NCBI GenBank assembly: GCA_016647705.1
Contig: CM028330.1
Span: 31,708,649-31,772,648, forward strand
Source: Eucommia ulmoides
Taxonomy: Eukaryota; Streptophyta; Magnoliopsida; Garryales; Eucommiaceae
Reading direction: 5' to 3'
DNA: 64,000 bases
Position numbers and translations under genes: made by a program. This document shows positions 11,283 to 24,189 of the stretch, one piece after another. The notes under the pieces were generated by a model that saw nothing but the letters and a program-made list of their open reading frames with translations, had not been told where the DNA came from and did no database searches. How positions within the stretch are numbered: the stretch's first letter is position 1; each line of letters opens with the position of its first letter.

Positions 11283-13322
11283 AATATCCCCAAACTTGAA
11301 ATTTTGCTAGTCCTCGAGCAAAACACCCACACAATAAAATAAACTACCACAACTATTGACGAACTAAAATACTAAAAACGAAAAAGAAAACACAAACTAA
11401 CTAAACATACCGACATGCGAGTTTTGAATTCAACTATTCGACCAAAACATTTTTCCTCAATGGCCCCCAATCATATCGATTTCAAGAGTAAAACGCACCA
11501 TGTAGTGTTCTAGAATTTCAACATTCAATAGCAGTAAGCATCATTCTAGATCTTGTTCAAATGTGTTGCGAAAACTCAATCATACAACCATCCACAGACT
11601 GAATTGGATTATCCACCAACAAAGTTCATAACTTAAACCATAAAGGTATAATATATCCATATGCCTGACTAGGTTCCACTCTCCACTAATGTAGGCTTGG
11701 AAATTTAGAAAGATCAATAAGACTTGGTCCGATTTTTGTCAAATGGCCAAGGGTATTTCAGGAATATAAAACAGGTTAATGTTATTAACTTAACGATACC
11801 CGAGGCACAACACTTGGCTCAATCACACTCGTAACCCCAAAGATCAATTCGAAACAACCCTGAACAAACACTTTAAAATGTAGTACTCACTTATCTAAAC
11901 AAACAAAAATAAAACCGTATATACACATTTTTTTTCACGGTATGTAACACACCCCCAAACATATTTGATTTGTACAATTTCACGGGTGTGGAAATACAAT
12001 AGAAAAATGACAAGTGAGTACTCGAATACCGAACCAATCAATAGTTCGCCCAAAACCCAACCGTTTACTTCAAGTAGCATAATAAACGCTAACCTAATTT
12101 CACTCAAATTGTGCCTTAGGTTTAGTGATAATGGTTTGGAAAAAATTTAATTAGCTAGGGCATTTGATTACGTGTTCAGAATTGAAACAGCAAACAGGCT
12201 TCGACAGGGTAATGAGGGATAAAACATATAGTATGGTAGGGTTGAAAGGCTCAAGCAATCAAAATGAATGCCTAAATCATGTCTCCTGAACTACATTGTC
12301 TAGGATTTCGCCTCGAATTTCTCCCAAATCAGGTTCTAGAATTCCTATTGTCATGAACTTGGCTAACGGATAATCGACGTCAAATCAATTGGATAGCTAG
12401 TACATTGAGTTTAAGTGCTCATGCAAGTTAGGATTCACAACAACTTTTACCACAACGAAATGTCAAGCACACAGAACACACATGAACAGGCATTACGCTC
12501 GACCTTGATAAACAACTAGGGGATAGATTCATCATCGGGTAATGGCACAGATGAACTACAAAACTCAACATAAAACAACAACTACAAAGATAACACACTT
12601 ACACTAAACTAAACAAACATGCATACAATTAAACAATAAATTAACTTAAACTATATAACTAACAACAAGAAAAATATACTAAACATACTACACATCACCC
12701 CCAAACTTAAAATGGGCAGTGTCCACAATGACCCAACATCGATCTCAACAATTGAAATATAGCATTACGACGAAAGGGGTTTATAACATGTTCCTGGGAG
12801 GCGAGACAATCTCGCCTCCGAATGAAGTCGGCGGTGATAGATTAATTTATTTTGATACTTGGGTTACCTCCCAAGAAGCGCTTGGTTTAATGTCCTCGAC
12901 CAGACATGGAGAAGGTCTCGTCAAAGAGTAGCTTCCGCCTGTAGTATGTGTCATACAACACAACATATGAGTCTTGGTTTAGAATGCCCACAAGATTGGC
13001 GAGATTTGGCAATAATGGCCCATACTCTCAACGTGACTCGTTATCGGCTCATGTGCTTGGTTGGCCAGAATGAACGGTGCTAAAAGTGGTGGAGGACAAG
13101 TGAGCCACATCGGATCCTTATAAATGTAATCATCTTGGATCAGTGGTGGTATCACATGGTGGATCTCAAATGGTGAAGAATCACAATCGTCGATCCATGC
13201 TTGGGTTTCCGTCTCATTCGAATAATCATCATTGAATGCTTCTAAGTTTCTCCCGCTTGTTTCTGATTCCTCCTGGTGTCTTTCAATGAATGTGCGTGTG
13301 TGTCGCTCAGTGCCACCACTTC

Positions 13323-13880
13323 TTACTTGGCCTCAATAAAGCAGATTAGCTGACTGATTTGCGTCGCAAGAGATGTTACAGTCACGTCAGTTTCAGTGCA
13401 GGTCGTCTCAATATTGTTAAGACGATCCTCATGCTCATTGAGACTGTCATTCGCTTCCCTCCAGAAAGCTTGAATCTCCCCCATAAATTCAGCGAACATT
13501 TCTTCCAGGGTGGGGAAAGACTCTACATTTTGGTCTGGGGTGTCAATCCATGGCACCGAAATATTGGAACTATCCCCTAAGTTTTGGTAGCTTGTTGAAT
13601 AATTCCAACTCTAATAATCAAACTCCGTCATGTCTTCCAATAACCAATAGGCTTCATCCACGGTTAGTTGATTTAAAGATGTGGTACCATTTTCTCATTC
13701 AACCCAATTTCTTGTTGCGGCTAGTAACCCATCGAGGCAGTTCAGTAGTTGACACTCCCTCGAGAAACAATGGTTTGGGAACCTAATTAGAAACTCCTTG
13801 TATCGATCCCAAGCACAATAGAACGGCTCGGAATCGCGTTAAAAGAAATGCAACAATACTTGTTGATTAGACATCTTCAA
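13323..13880 (-). pseudogene. Athila-type gag relic, inverted copy
   Basis: On the minus strand the order is RDSEPFYCAWDRYKE, LTVDEAYWLLEDM, EIQAFWREANDSLNEHED and TQISQLICFIEAK. The C-terminal part (13556-13323) is open for 77 codons. The upstream part has in-frame stops, for example just after NWVE. It corresponds segment by segment to 6080-6640 of the other copy. Probable role of the ancestor: capsid protein of the element. No zinc knuckle seen. Confidence 0.75.
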
Positions 13881-13909
13881 GTACCCTGGAAGAAAAAAAA
13901 AATCTTCAT

Positions 13910-15083
13910 GTTTTCCTTAGTTACGAGTAGGACTGGCATAAATATTTTTTGGTATTTCTTTTCATTTTTTAACTAAAAACTCACACACTAACACTAACTA
14001 ACCGAAATAAAAGAGTTCGGTCGATATGTTCTTCACAAAAATCAAAGAGGTTATGTACATAACATGTTATGATTCAGACTGTTCACAACTTAAAAAATGA
14101 TTAATAATAAACATAATTAAGGTTGTGATTCAGGTTGGTTACAACTTTAAAAACAATTAATAATAACTAAACAAGGTTGTGATTCAGGTTGTTCACAACT
14201 AAAATTAACTTAAACAAACCAATTTTATAACTAAAACCAAACCAGTTTTCAATTAAACCAACCCCGCTTGCCAGTTTCAACTTAATAAGAATGAACTACG
14301 TTTGACATGATCTTTGGTAACCACCCAAAATACGTAGGCAACCCATAAGGGTTCGGTCACACCTTTAATAACATAAACCACACCCTTTAACCTAACACAA
14401 ACGAACTGCATATAGACTCGATTCTCATTAATCGGAGATACATAGGCAACCCACATGCGAGTTCAATCGCATATCCAAATAATTTAGTCTTAGTTTGCAT
14501 TTCATATAGTTTGCATATTTATATTTCTGTCTCTATAAATTGTTATTGGGTGTTGCTGACTATTATTAGTTGTAGTATTTACTTACTTATCATTACATCA
14601 TGTAAAATACCATAAAAAGAGGAAAAAAAATTAAAAATAAAATCATTTTTGTTTAAGTAAATCAAAGAAAACTACTTGGATATGTTTAACAGTGAATATC
14701 TATTTAGACCAAGGTACCGTTTATGGACGGGTGTCTTAGGGTGCATAAAACCTTCCCCGAGCAAAATCAACTCCCGAACTTAAAGAATATATCTGGTACA
14801 CAAACCTTTGGATGTCAAAACACAGTCCATTTAAAAACAAAAAATGAATTTCTAAAATCTCGATGACCTAACAAACCATTTAACCCCATGCTAGATGGTG
14901 ACTCCATTTTTAACATAAAATCTCGGCCTAAGAAGTTTTTCGAAACCAACACCTAGAAAAGCTCTTAAAAAATCATTTTCAAAATGAACGGATTTGGGTG
15001 ACTCAGAGAGGAATGAACGAAACTTTTTTTCATCTTCTTCCCGATTTACTACTTCTTCCGCTATCAAAATCCGGGGCACGTCA
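13910..15083 (+). repeat. LTR-like repeat, copy A
   Basis: Homologous to about 17430-18672. Both share TTAGTTACGAGT, AACTCACA-ACTAACACTAA, GGTACCGTTTA-GGACGGGTGTCTT, CCATGCTAG-TGG-ACTCC and the ending AAAATCC-GGG. The conserved segment with GGACGGGTGTCTT followed by a -CCTAGC-GGTGACTCC box resembles sequence seen in long plant Ty3/gypsy LTRs (Tat/Ogre-like). That label is inference. No coding content. Confidence 0.55.
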
Positions 15084-15463
15084 CAAACCATCAAAGGCCC
15101 ATTGAATTAAGGGCCCACCCATAATTTAATGAGTCACAAAAGAGCATTAAAATGACCAAGACACCCCTAGAATATTCTCTACAAAAAAACTAGGAAAAAA
15201 ACTAAATCACTTAGGAGGTAACTAACCGTTATCAAAACTAAACCGATTCGGTTCGCTACCTAAGCAAGGCATTTAATAAGTATTAAATGTCTATCCCATC
15301 AAGCATTAAATGCTTGGGATGACATGGATAGGCCACATTCAAGGAATGAATATATTTTGATCAAAATATCTTGGGGTCAATTGAAATCCTTGAAATATGA
15401 CTGCCCGTTATCGAAACCAAACCTATCCGGTTTGCCACCTTGCATACAATTAATGTAGACATT

Positions 15464-16520
15464 AATGCCCCATTTGGTAACCACTCCCATCCCAAAAATT
15501 CTCATTCCATTCCCACTTTTTTGGGATTTATTTTTGGGCATAGCCTTTGGTAATCCATCCCACTTTTTTGTTTCCATTTCCATTCCATTCCCATCTCGAA
15601 ATCCTTACCACTTTTTGTGAAGAAATGAGAAACAATTTTTTTTTTTGTTTCTACCTATTTCCATCCCATTCCGAGCCAAAAAAAAAATGTCTGCTCAACC
15701 GTGTTCTTCGCCATCGCCTTCACTTTCGTCGTCCTCCATGAGCACCACTATTACCTTCGTCGTCGTCGTCGTCGTCCTCTTCAACCATTCTCCTCTGGTT
15801 CGTCATCTTCTTCAACCGTCAAGTTCGTCGTCGTCGTCGTCTTCTTCGCATCCTCTGTCGCCGTAGTCTTCGCGTCCTCTGTCGTCGTCTTCGTCTGTCC
15901 ATCCACCGTTGTCTTCTTCGTTTGTCAATTTCGAAATCAAACAAGGTTTCGATTTCAAAATCGAAACAAAAAATAAGGTTTCGATTTCAAAATCGTCGTC
16001 CGGCCATCACCTGCATCGTTTTCGTCGTCATCTTCTCCGAATCTTCATCACGTTCGTCTGCTTTAGGGTTTCAATTTCTAAATGAAAATTAAAACTTGAA
16101 ATCAAATTCGAAACCTATTTCGATTTCAAAATCGAAACTCAAACTCAAACTCAAACTTGAAATCAAAATAGGTTGAATTTGTTCTTGATTTTTTGGATTT
16201 GTGATTGTTGTTCTTGGATTTGTTTTTGATTTTTTGGATTTATGATTGTTGTTCTTGAATTTATTCTTGGTGTTCTTCAATTTATTCTTGGATTTGTTCT
16301 TGAATTTGTTCTAGGATTTGTTCTTGAATTTGTGGTTTAGGGTTTATTCTTAATTTCTAGGATAAAATTGTTACCAAATGCGATTCTATTTCCGGATCTA
16401 AAAAAAAAATTGTTGTTACCAAACGCCCTTTACTCTCAAGAAGAAACCAAAATTTTCGTCCCATCTCATCTCATTCTCATCCCACTGCATGGGATGGGCA
16501 CGAAACAGTTACCAAACACT
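15464..16520. mobile_element. Possible non-autonomous DNA transposon
   Basis: The left end reads ATTTGGTAACCACTCCCATCCCA and the inverse of the right end reads GTTTGGTAACTGTTTCGTGCCCATCCCA, so the ends form imperfect inverted repeats. The flanks on both sides belong to one LTR-like repeat. Inside are GTC microsatellites (15750-15775, 15825-15845), several TTGTTCTTGGATTTG repeats (16170-16330) and further GGTTACCAAA words. No transposase. No convincing target duplication was found, so the superfamily (hAT- or PIF-like) is open. Confidence 0.4.
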
Positions 16521-17451
16521 ACCTAAGTGTCCATCCCATCAAGCATTTATTTCTTGGGATGACATGGATTGGGTATGTTCACAGCATCAAGATATTTTGT
16601 TCAAAATATCTTAGGGTTTTAGATGTAACTACAGGTTACAAGGCAAACTAATCCGATTCGATTCAAATCCAATGAATTCCATGCCCATCATATCAAGGGT
16701 CATCATCAAATATTAAATGCGAAGCAACATCTCAAGGCCATATGCATTAAACCTTGGAAGTATTAATGGTAACCAAACCGAAATAGTGAAACTAATCAGT
16801 AATTAACCCCTAAACTGAACCAAAAGTGTCACTTCATGCCATTAACGCGCTAATGTGAAACCAATCACATTGAAGATTATGTCATGATTTCCAATCATTG
16901 TCAATCATTACTAATGATTGTCAATAATTGCTAGAATCTTTCAAAGATTTGGTAATCATTACCAAATCTTTAAGAATCTGACATAATCTTCCAAATTCGT
17001 TTAAAACAATTCAAGATCAATACAATAAGACATGACCCCTAAGACAAACGTACCCTAGAGAAGAGCTTGGATTGGCCTACGCATGGGCCAATGCTCAGGT
17101 CCTCTGGCCTATAAATACGGGAGCTGGTTTTCACAATTTCAAGAGTTGGAACCTAGATTTTCTCTCTGTAAACCCAGACAAAGCTCTCAAGTTTTAGGGT
17201 TTCCAACCATTTCTCTTCAATAACAACTCGATATTCTGCTGAAATTCTTCCCCGAATGAAGTTTTTGGAGCAAGAATTCAAGAAGTTGACGGCAACCAAT
17301 CGAGTACAACCAAGAAGATCAAGAAGGAGAGAAAGGTATTGTGTTTAGGGAAAGATCACTCCCTGAAACAAGGTATGTTTCTATTCCTTTGGAGATAAGT
17401 ATGCACCTTCTTCAGGAACGTTCCTGTCTTTCTTAGTTACGAGTTGGACTA

Positions 17452-17557
<106 letters not shown>

Positions 17558-18689
17558 TGTTTTTTTTTCCTTCCAACTAACAACTCACATACTAACACTA
17601 ATCTAACCAAAACAAATGAGTTCGGATAAGGTGTTCTTGGCAAAATCAAAGAGATTATGTACATATCATGTTGTGATTTATGTTTGTTTAATAACAAAAA
17701 TCAACTAAAACCAACCAATTTTCACCTTACATAAACAAACTACGTGATAACCTTATTCTCATTGATCTGAGATACGTAGATAACCCGTACGAGTTTGTCA
17801 CATATCTAAGTAATTTTGTCTTAGTTTGCATGTTGGAACTACATGTCGACCTGATTCTCCGTGCTTACCAAGATATGTAGGCAACCTTTATGAGGTTCAG
17901 TCTTTTAAAAAATACAAAAAACATTTCATTTTATATAGCTTGCATGTTGGAACTACATGTCGACCTGATTTTCTGTAAAAACAGGGATATGTAGGAAGCC
18001 TTTACAACGTTTGGTCATTTATATTTATGTACCTTATATACTGCCATTGGGTTGTCGCTACTTAGATTAGTGTAGCTTACTTGCTTTCATTGCATAAAAA
18101 AAATATATACAAAAACAGTTTCATTTTCAATTTGCTTTATTTTTAGTTGCATAATAGATAGTTAAACCTTTACCAGATTTACATTACATATAAAATGCAT
18201 AAAATGGGAAAAACTTAAAAAATGGAATTATTTAGTTCAATGAAATCAAAGAAAATTACTTGGATGTTGTTTAACAATGAATAATCATTTAGACTAAGGT
18301 ACCATTTACGGACGGGTGTCTTGGGGTGCGTAAAACCTTCTCTGAGCATAACCAACCATCGAACTAAAAGAAAATCTCAGGTACAAGACCTTTACGAGTC
18401 AAAACACGGGACATTTCAAAACAAAAATGAATTTCTAAAACTCCTAGTGACCTATCACACCATTTAACCCATGCTAGGTGGCAACTCCTTTTCAAACATA
18501 AAATCCTAGCCCAAGAAGTTTTTCAAAATCGACGCCTTGAAAAATTCTTGAAAAATCATTTTTAAAATGAACGGATTTGGAGGATTTCGAGAGGGAGGAA
18601 TGAAACTTGTTTCCTCTTTTTCCTGATCTCTACTTCTTTATTATCAAAATCCAGGGTGCATCACCTCCTATTCGGATAAGTGTAGATCC

Positions 18690-19700
18690 TTTGAGGCCCA
18701 TTCAGTTTTTTAAGATTGTATTTTATGCAGAATCTTTGAAATAGGGACCTTCAGCCTCGAAAGAGTTGGTTCTTGTTCTCTTCGAGAGCTTATTTCTTCT
18801 TATCTGTTGTATCTATTACTTTCGTCCTTCTACTTCTTGGGATGATCTTCCTTTATGTCTTTGCTCTGACCTTTTTTGATGGAAGACCTTCCCTCTCTAG
18901 CTCTTTTAACATCTTCCAATTGTTTCTGGAGTTATGTTCTTTCCATTAGCTTTGTCATATCTAGAGGCAAATGCTTTAGAATGGAATCTTGAAAAGGCCT
19001 AGGTTGTAACCCAGTGGTGAAAGCATTCACAATCAGGGTAGTTCTACATCCTTCAATACAGATTTGCTCCTCATTGAATCTTGTCACATATTGCTTGATC
19101 ATTTCTCTTTTTTCCTACCTCAGCGTTAGCAGGTATTTTGCCCCTTTCTTTAACATCTAACAAATGATGAACCGATTGATGAACTATTTTTCTAATTCAG
19201 CGAATGAACTGATTAATCACGGAGACAACCCATGGAACTACTCCAAGGCTGGACCCTTAAACGTTGTGCACAAAATAGAATATCTTGCTTCATATAAGGC
19301 CATAATATGCTTAAAATGTCAGATGTGGTCTATTAAATTCGTCTTTCCTTCGTATTTGTATATCTTAGCAGGATCACACTTCCGTAGAAAGGGTTCCATT
19401 ATTATTTCTTGAACGAATAGAGGCTCCGACATTCTGAACAACTCCTCCAGTTTGTCATTGTAGCAAGCTCCTTCTCATCTTCTGTTGTGCCCCATTCTAT
19501 GAGAGTTGATCGACTTCTCCATGTGGTTAGTCTAATTGGGATAAGCCTTCTGGGGAGAGCCTTTCTCATACTCTGGAATGAGATTCGATCTTCATCAACC
19601 TTTGAGAGACAGATCAGATCACATTGATCTACCTCCTGCTCCTTGAATTACTCATTCTGCGCTTGTGCTTCTATTTGCTAACTACCAGAGCTCGTAGCTC
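18690..19700 (-). pseudogene. Ty3/gypsy gag relic (retrotransposon gag domain)
   Basis: Minus-strand reading gives the order typical of the plant retrotransposon gag domain: KIYKYEGKTNLIDHI at about 19370, then a LCTTFKGPALE block, FHGLSP, and SSFAELEK. Then come EMIKQYVTRFNEEQICIEG and VNAFTTGLQPRPFQDSI near 19100-18960, and a basic segment after it. Stops replace several conserved tryptophans (after DHI, after PALE, after HGLSP). This is an old dead capsid gene in opposite orientation to the flanking LTR-like copy B. No zinc knuckle or pol domain recognised to its left. Confidence 0.7.
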
Positions 19701-21141
19701 TCCAATCTAAAGATTACGAGCAACGATCTCCACAGCATGATCATCTCTTACCACCATGTCGTTGTTTGGCACATTATCGACAATTTCGTGTTCATATCTC
19801 AGTTGCGATATTTTTGTAAACCTTTTGTTAATTTTTCCATAGGCGATACCAAATGATAAGACTAGAATTTTGCCAATGATCCCAGCTCCCAACTCGTTGA
19901 TCAACACTTGTAAAACTTAAGAAAAATACTAGGGATACTGATATGGTATCGGCCAAATACCCTCTAGTATTAGAATAAGTTAATTAGGAATTAAGTGATA
20001 TATCAGAATCGTCCCCTATAGCCTTTAATTTTTCATATTTATAGAATGAGACTTAACTGACTTCCTTTATTCTTGTCAAATCTTAACTGATTAACGTCTC
20101 TTAGATATTCTCAATCTTCAATGTTGAAGTCAGTTTTTTAAATATTTTAGTCTTAGTGATCGTTTAGATCTCCCATAGATTGCTTTAACACAAGTATATG
20201 TGCAACTCTTCTTATTCTTGGACGTCGCCTTATTTGTTTAAGCCCATCCCATTTCTCAAATATTAGTCAAAGGCCCATATATTGCAGGCCCACGACTATT
20301 CATTCGTTATATTCTCAATTGGTAGAAAAATCAGAGTAGTAAGGAGGATTCAAATCAGTTGCGGGTCTTTGATACAGATTCGTTGTTGTCAAAATTGATG
20401 GCCAAACACTCATATGGCTTTGAAGATAACGATGATTCAAATGTGGAAGGGATTCTTCTCCTTCATTCTCTCCAATTATTCTCTTAAATTAATCACATTG
20501 GCTTGAGAGGTTAAAATTTTTCAACAAAAAAAAAAAGAATAAGGAAAAAAAAAAAAAAAAAAAAGGCCCTAAATGTTGAAAATTTAAGACAAGACTAGTG
20601 ATTGAAAATTTTAGGCCCATTAACTTAAATTTTTTAAATTTTCCTAATCCATTAATGCACTTCCACTTCCCAAACACTAATTTTCTCTCTCTTTCCAATA
20701 GTGGTCTGGGGGTGATGGTCAATGACGGTCGGGGCGACAATCTACGGTGGTCAGAGGTGGTGATAGCAGTAGACGACAATGGTTAGCAGCAGTTGTCGAT
20801 GGTGGTTGTCAGCAATAGTTGGGAACATCAGCAAAACTATTTTTTATAATGACAAGATCTTGATCTCTAAAAAAAAAAAAAAAAGTACTATAGCAAATAT
20901 TTGAACCTTCATGGTCTGTGCTCCCCTAGGGCAGTATGGGGGAAATCTACTATAGACTACTAATTTAAAAATTAAGTAAAAAACCTTTCAAAAAAAAAAA
21001 AAAAACTCAATTTGAGTATCCAGGAGGAGACTGTCAATGATGAGTCTCTAAGAGAGATCATTCATCCCAAGGCATGTAGTATCTAAGGAATATCTAGCTT
21101 ACCTTTTTCTTGTGAAAGGTCTAGAGTGCAAACCTATCTCC
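19701..21141. other. Intergenic, low-complexity
   Basis: Contains A/T runs at 20526-20564 and 20870-20884 and short degenerate frames, none with a recognisable domain. No RNA gene or promoter that I can support. Confidence 0.6.
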
Positions 21142-21146
21142 CAACA

Positions 21147-21315
21147 TGTTAATATATTAATGTATTATATAGACTTGGCCCACGTGGCCCATTAGGACAA
21201 AACCCTAGCCCCATCTTCCCCTATAAATATGTGTATATCGTTGTATTATAATTGTATCACTTTTCATCATAATATCAATTCATAATTCTTCTTCCACTTC
21301 TCAATTATCTTAACA
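21147..21315 (+). repeat. Copia 5' LTR (169 bp)
   Basis: Starts TGTTAATATATT and ends ATTATCTTAACA, with a CCCTATAAATATG TATA region inside. It is 28 bp longer than the 3' LTR because the 3' LTR has lost a segment after CTATAAAT. Confidence 0.93.
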
Positions 21316-21327
21316 TGGTATCAAGAG
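21316..21327 (+). promoter_or_regulatory. Primer binding site (initiator tRNA-Met)
   Basis: TGGTATCAAGAG immediately follows the 5' LTR. The standard plant copia site is TGGTATCAGAGC. Confidence 0.85.
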
Positions 21328-21689
21328 TAAGTCTTTTCTGAATCTGTTCTATCTAAATTTTATTTTTCGAAACCCTAAAACTTCCGCCGCCGCCGCAGCG
21401 GTCTCTTTTCTCCTGTGGATTTCATCACTGCTATAAGCTTCATCATTACTCCGGTATAAACAACCATCACACCACCGTATTCGTCTTGCAGAGAAGAACA
21501 CCAGCCACCAAAATCACTGCCATCGGAGTATTCACGCGCTCGCACGCGCCACCAACAGCCAACAGTAACCCCTAACTGCCGTCTCGAATTTTTGGCTCTA
21601 CCGCCTCAACTAGGGCTCCAAATTCACTCCACAATATACCAACGAAACTGTCTTGACAAGACGATTCCAAAACTATAAAGTACATCTCC

Positions 21690-21960
21690 AGCAGACGACT
21701 CACGCGCCCATACACGCCGCCCATCAGTGGCGCGTCAGATCTACTCACAGCTCAGCACACAGTCAGCGCCATCTCAGCAACCCAGTCAGCACTACCTCAG
21801 CACCCAGTCAGTGCCACCTCAGCCACAGTCAGCATTGACCAACTGCCACGTCAGCGCTACCTCAGCCACAGTCAGCGTTGAGCAACTGTCACGTCAGTGC
21901 CACCTCAGCACCCAGTCAACGCCACGTCATCGTTGACCGGGTACCACGTCAGCACACTGC
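21690..21960 (+). repeat. CCACGTCAGCGCTACCTCAGC minisatellite in copia leader
   Basis: Degenerate tandem words based on CAGTCAGCGCCACCTCAGCA and CCACGTCAGCG, repeated about ten times with irregular spacing of 18-40 bp. They lie between leader and the remains of gag/protease, where gag would normally be. Confidence 0.8.
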
Positions 21961-22195
21961 TTTCTCCTCAATCCCTGCCATGTCATTGGTACATTCTTTG
22001 TCCCGGTTCAGGCCTTTGTTCATCGGTTTTTTACAAACTTGGACCGATTCCTGGGGATTTTCGACATTCTGATTCTGTTTTTGGCCTTCGTTTTGTGATT
22101 TAAGGCTCATAAAATATATTTTCTGTTATATCCGTGTGGTTCCTGCACTAGTTCACTCGATTTTCATCCGGTTCTTGAAGATTCAATACTTGTTC

Positions 22196-22905
22196 ATGGA
22201 TAATTTTGACATTCTGAATCCATCCATTACAACAGCTTATCCAGGTTCAACAGTGATGTATATGGGTTCTTCGATCATTTTCAATGCCAAAGAGGGTTCA
22301 GACCTTACCTCCTCTACTGTCACGATGTCTATTGCAGATTTGACCTCATTCCTCCTTCATATCTTCTCCAAAATTGGTACTGGTACAAATTTTTCTCCTA
22401 CTCTCTTACTTATTACAGGTAATTCCTCTTGATTCTTTGATTCTGCCTATTGTAATCACATGACATCTGATCCCAATGTTTTTTCCACCAAACTATCCGC
22501 GATGACTATCCCTAGTATTCATACTGCTAATGGTTCTCAAATGCCTGTTACACATACCGGTCAGGTTTTTACTTCTTATCTTTCCATTCCTGACACGTAT
22601 TTGATTCCAAACCTCACCTTAAATCTCTTGTATGTTGGGCAACTTTGTGAATTGGGACTTGAAGTCATATTTTCTAATAGTGGTTATCGTGTGCAGGATC
22701 CTCGGACAGGAGAAACTTTTGGGACTGGTCGTAAGGTTGGACGCCTATTTGAACTTACCAGTTTACAGCTTCCATCTCCAACTCCACTATCACCACAACC
22801 AAATCTCCCTTCATCAACCTGTGCTACCTCACCACTACTGCCAGTATCATCTTCCTCATCTTTATCTCCACAATCACTAGTGTCTCTCTCACCATCTCAA
22901 CTTTG
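22196..22905 (+). pseudogene. Copia gag remnant and protease
   Basis: A 78-codon frame from 22196 ends in GNSS and a stop. The same frame continues after the stop with FDSAYCNHMTSD, the copia protease region in which the active site is normally D-S/T-G. Here the third residue is Ala, so the active site is damaged. The protease-like part continues to about 22900 with a proline/serine-rich linker. The normal gag capsid and zinc knuckle are missing. Confidence 0.75.
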
Positions 22906-23920
22906 ACATACTCGGTTAGGCCACACTCCATCTAGCTGACTCAAATCGCTTCTCTCTAGTGGTCAGTTAGGTTCAGTTCAATATGAGTCCTTCAAATATA
23001 TCCATTACCAACTTGTCAAACAACTAGCCCTACCTTTCAAAGAGAGTCAGTTTATTTCCTTTGCACCCTTTGATCTAATTCATTCTGATATTTGGGAGCC
23101 TTCTCCTCATACCTCAATGGGTGGTCTTCGTTACTTTGTTATCTTTGTGGACGACTACTCTCGATATACATGGTTGTTTCTTATGAAACATCGATCCGAA
23201 CTATTCCAAATATATTCTGAGTTTTCTTCTATGGTTCAAACCCAATTTTCTAGAAATATCAAAGTTTTTCGCTCAGATAATACAATGGAATACAAGGATC
23301 GTGCTTTTCTTAACCTGTTTCACAAAAATGGCACGCTCCCCCATCACTCGTGTCCTAGTACATCCCAACAAAATGGACAAGCCAAACGCAAACATAGACA
23401 TATTCTTGACACAGTTCGTGCTCTCCTCATTTCTTCATCATGTCCTGAGCGTTTTTGGGGTGAGGCTACCTTCACAACCGTCTACACAATAAACCGTATC
23501 CCTTCTGCTATAATCCAAAATCAGTCTCCATTTGAACGCCTTTTTGGTAAAACTCCTGATTACTCTGAACTTAAAGTCTTTGGTTGTGCCTGTTTTGTTT
23601 GAGAATTCTCAAACCACATGAACACAACAAACTGGAACCAAGGGCTCGTCTGTGTTGTTTTCTTGGATATGACATTGAACATAAAAGGTATCGGTGCTAA
23701 GATCCCATTTCTAAAATTCTTCGTATCTCGCGACATGTCATCATTTGGGAACATCAAATGTTTTATTCCTTACGGTCATTTGACATGTCAACCCTCACCA
23801 ACTCCAGATTATTTACTGATCCATCCATTGAGTTATTTCTAGAAGATATAGTTCCAGTTACTATTGAGTCCACTCCAGCACCACCAGTTAAGCCTAGCCC
23901 TAATCTTATGCCGAGACCAT
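22905..23920 (+). pseudogene. Copia integrase
   Basis: The pre-integrase zinc region (TRLGHTPSS) is followed by the catalytic core, open from 23117 to 23602. The first Asp is in FVDDYSRYTW and the second in RSDNTMEY. The position of the catalytic Glu, in the NGxAERK motif, reads NGQAKRKHRH, so the Glu is replaced by Lys. One of the pre-integrase cysteines is also lost. After 23602 the frame shifts, with recognisable core-end sequence continuing to about 23790. Not functional. Confidence 0.85.
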
Positions 23921-24189
23921 CCTAGAACCACCAGCTGAATCCACTCTAGAACCACTAGCTGATCTCACCCTTCCAACTCCAGCGACCATGCTTGAGACTT
24001 CTCCTGTGGTCGATGATCTTGTATTGCCTTCCATTAACACCCACGCCCCAGATCACCCTCGCCGCTCTACCAGGGTAATTCATCCTCCACATTACCTTTC
24101 TGATTTTAATTATTTTTTCACTATACTTCATCTGCATGAGCCTCAATCCTATAAGGAGACTAGTACTAATTCTCTTTGGCAGAAAGCAA

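Larger units (their letters stand above)
10326..13885 (-). mobile_element. Second Athila-like gag-only element, inverted and truncated
   Basis: Reverse-strand copy of the family at 4572-9127. Its LTR end reads TGGTAGCGG on plus at 10326. The LTR runs to 11282 and is followed by the polypurine tract CAAGTTTGGGGATATT (minus strand) at 11283-11298. The internal noncoding part spans 11299-13320 and the gag relic lies at 13323-13880. Homology stops at about 13885, where LTR-like repeat DNA begins, so the 5' LTR and primer site are missing. The shared lack of pol supports a propagating non-autonomous family. Confidence 0.8.

Noticed and set aside
12719..13083. 70- and 74-codon plus frames
   Set aside because: Antisense of the post-pol and gag-proximal part of the inverted Athila-like element.
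15645..15976. Frames rich in Ser or Val (SSSSSS, VVVVV)
   Set aside because: GTC/TCG microsatellites read in different frames, no domain.
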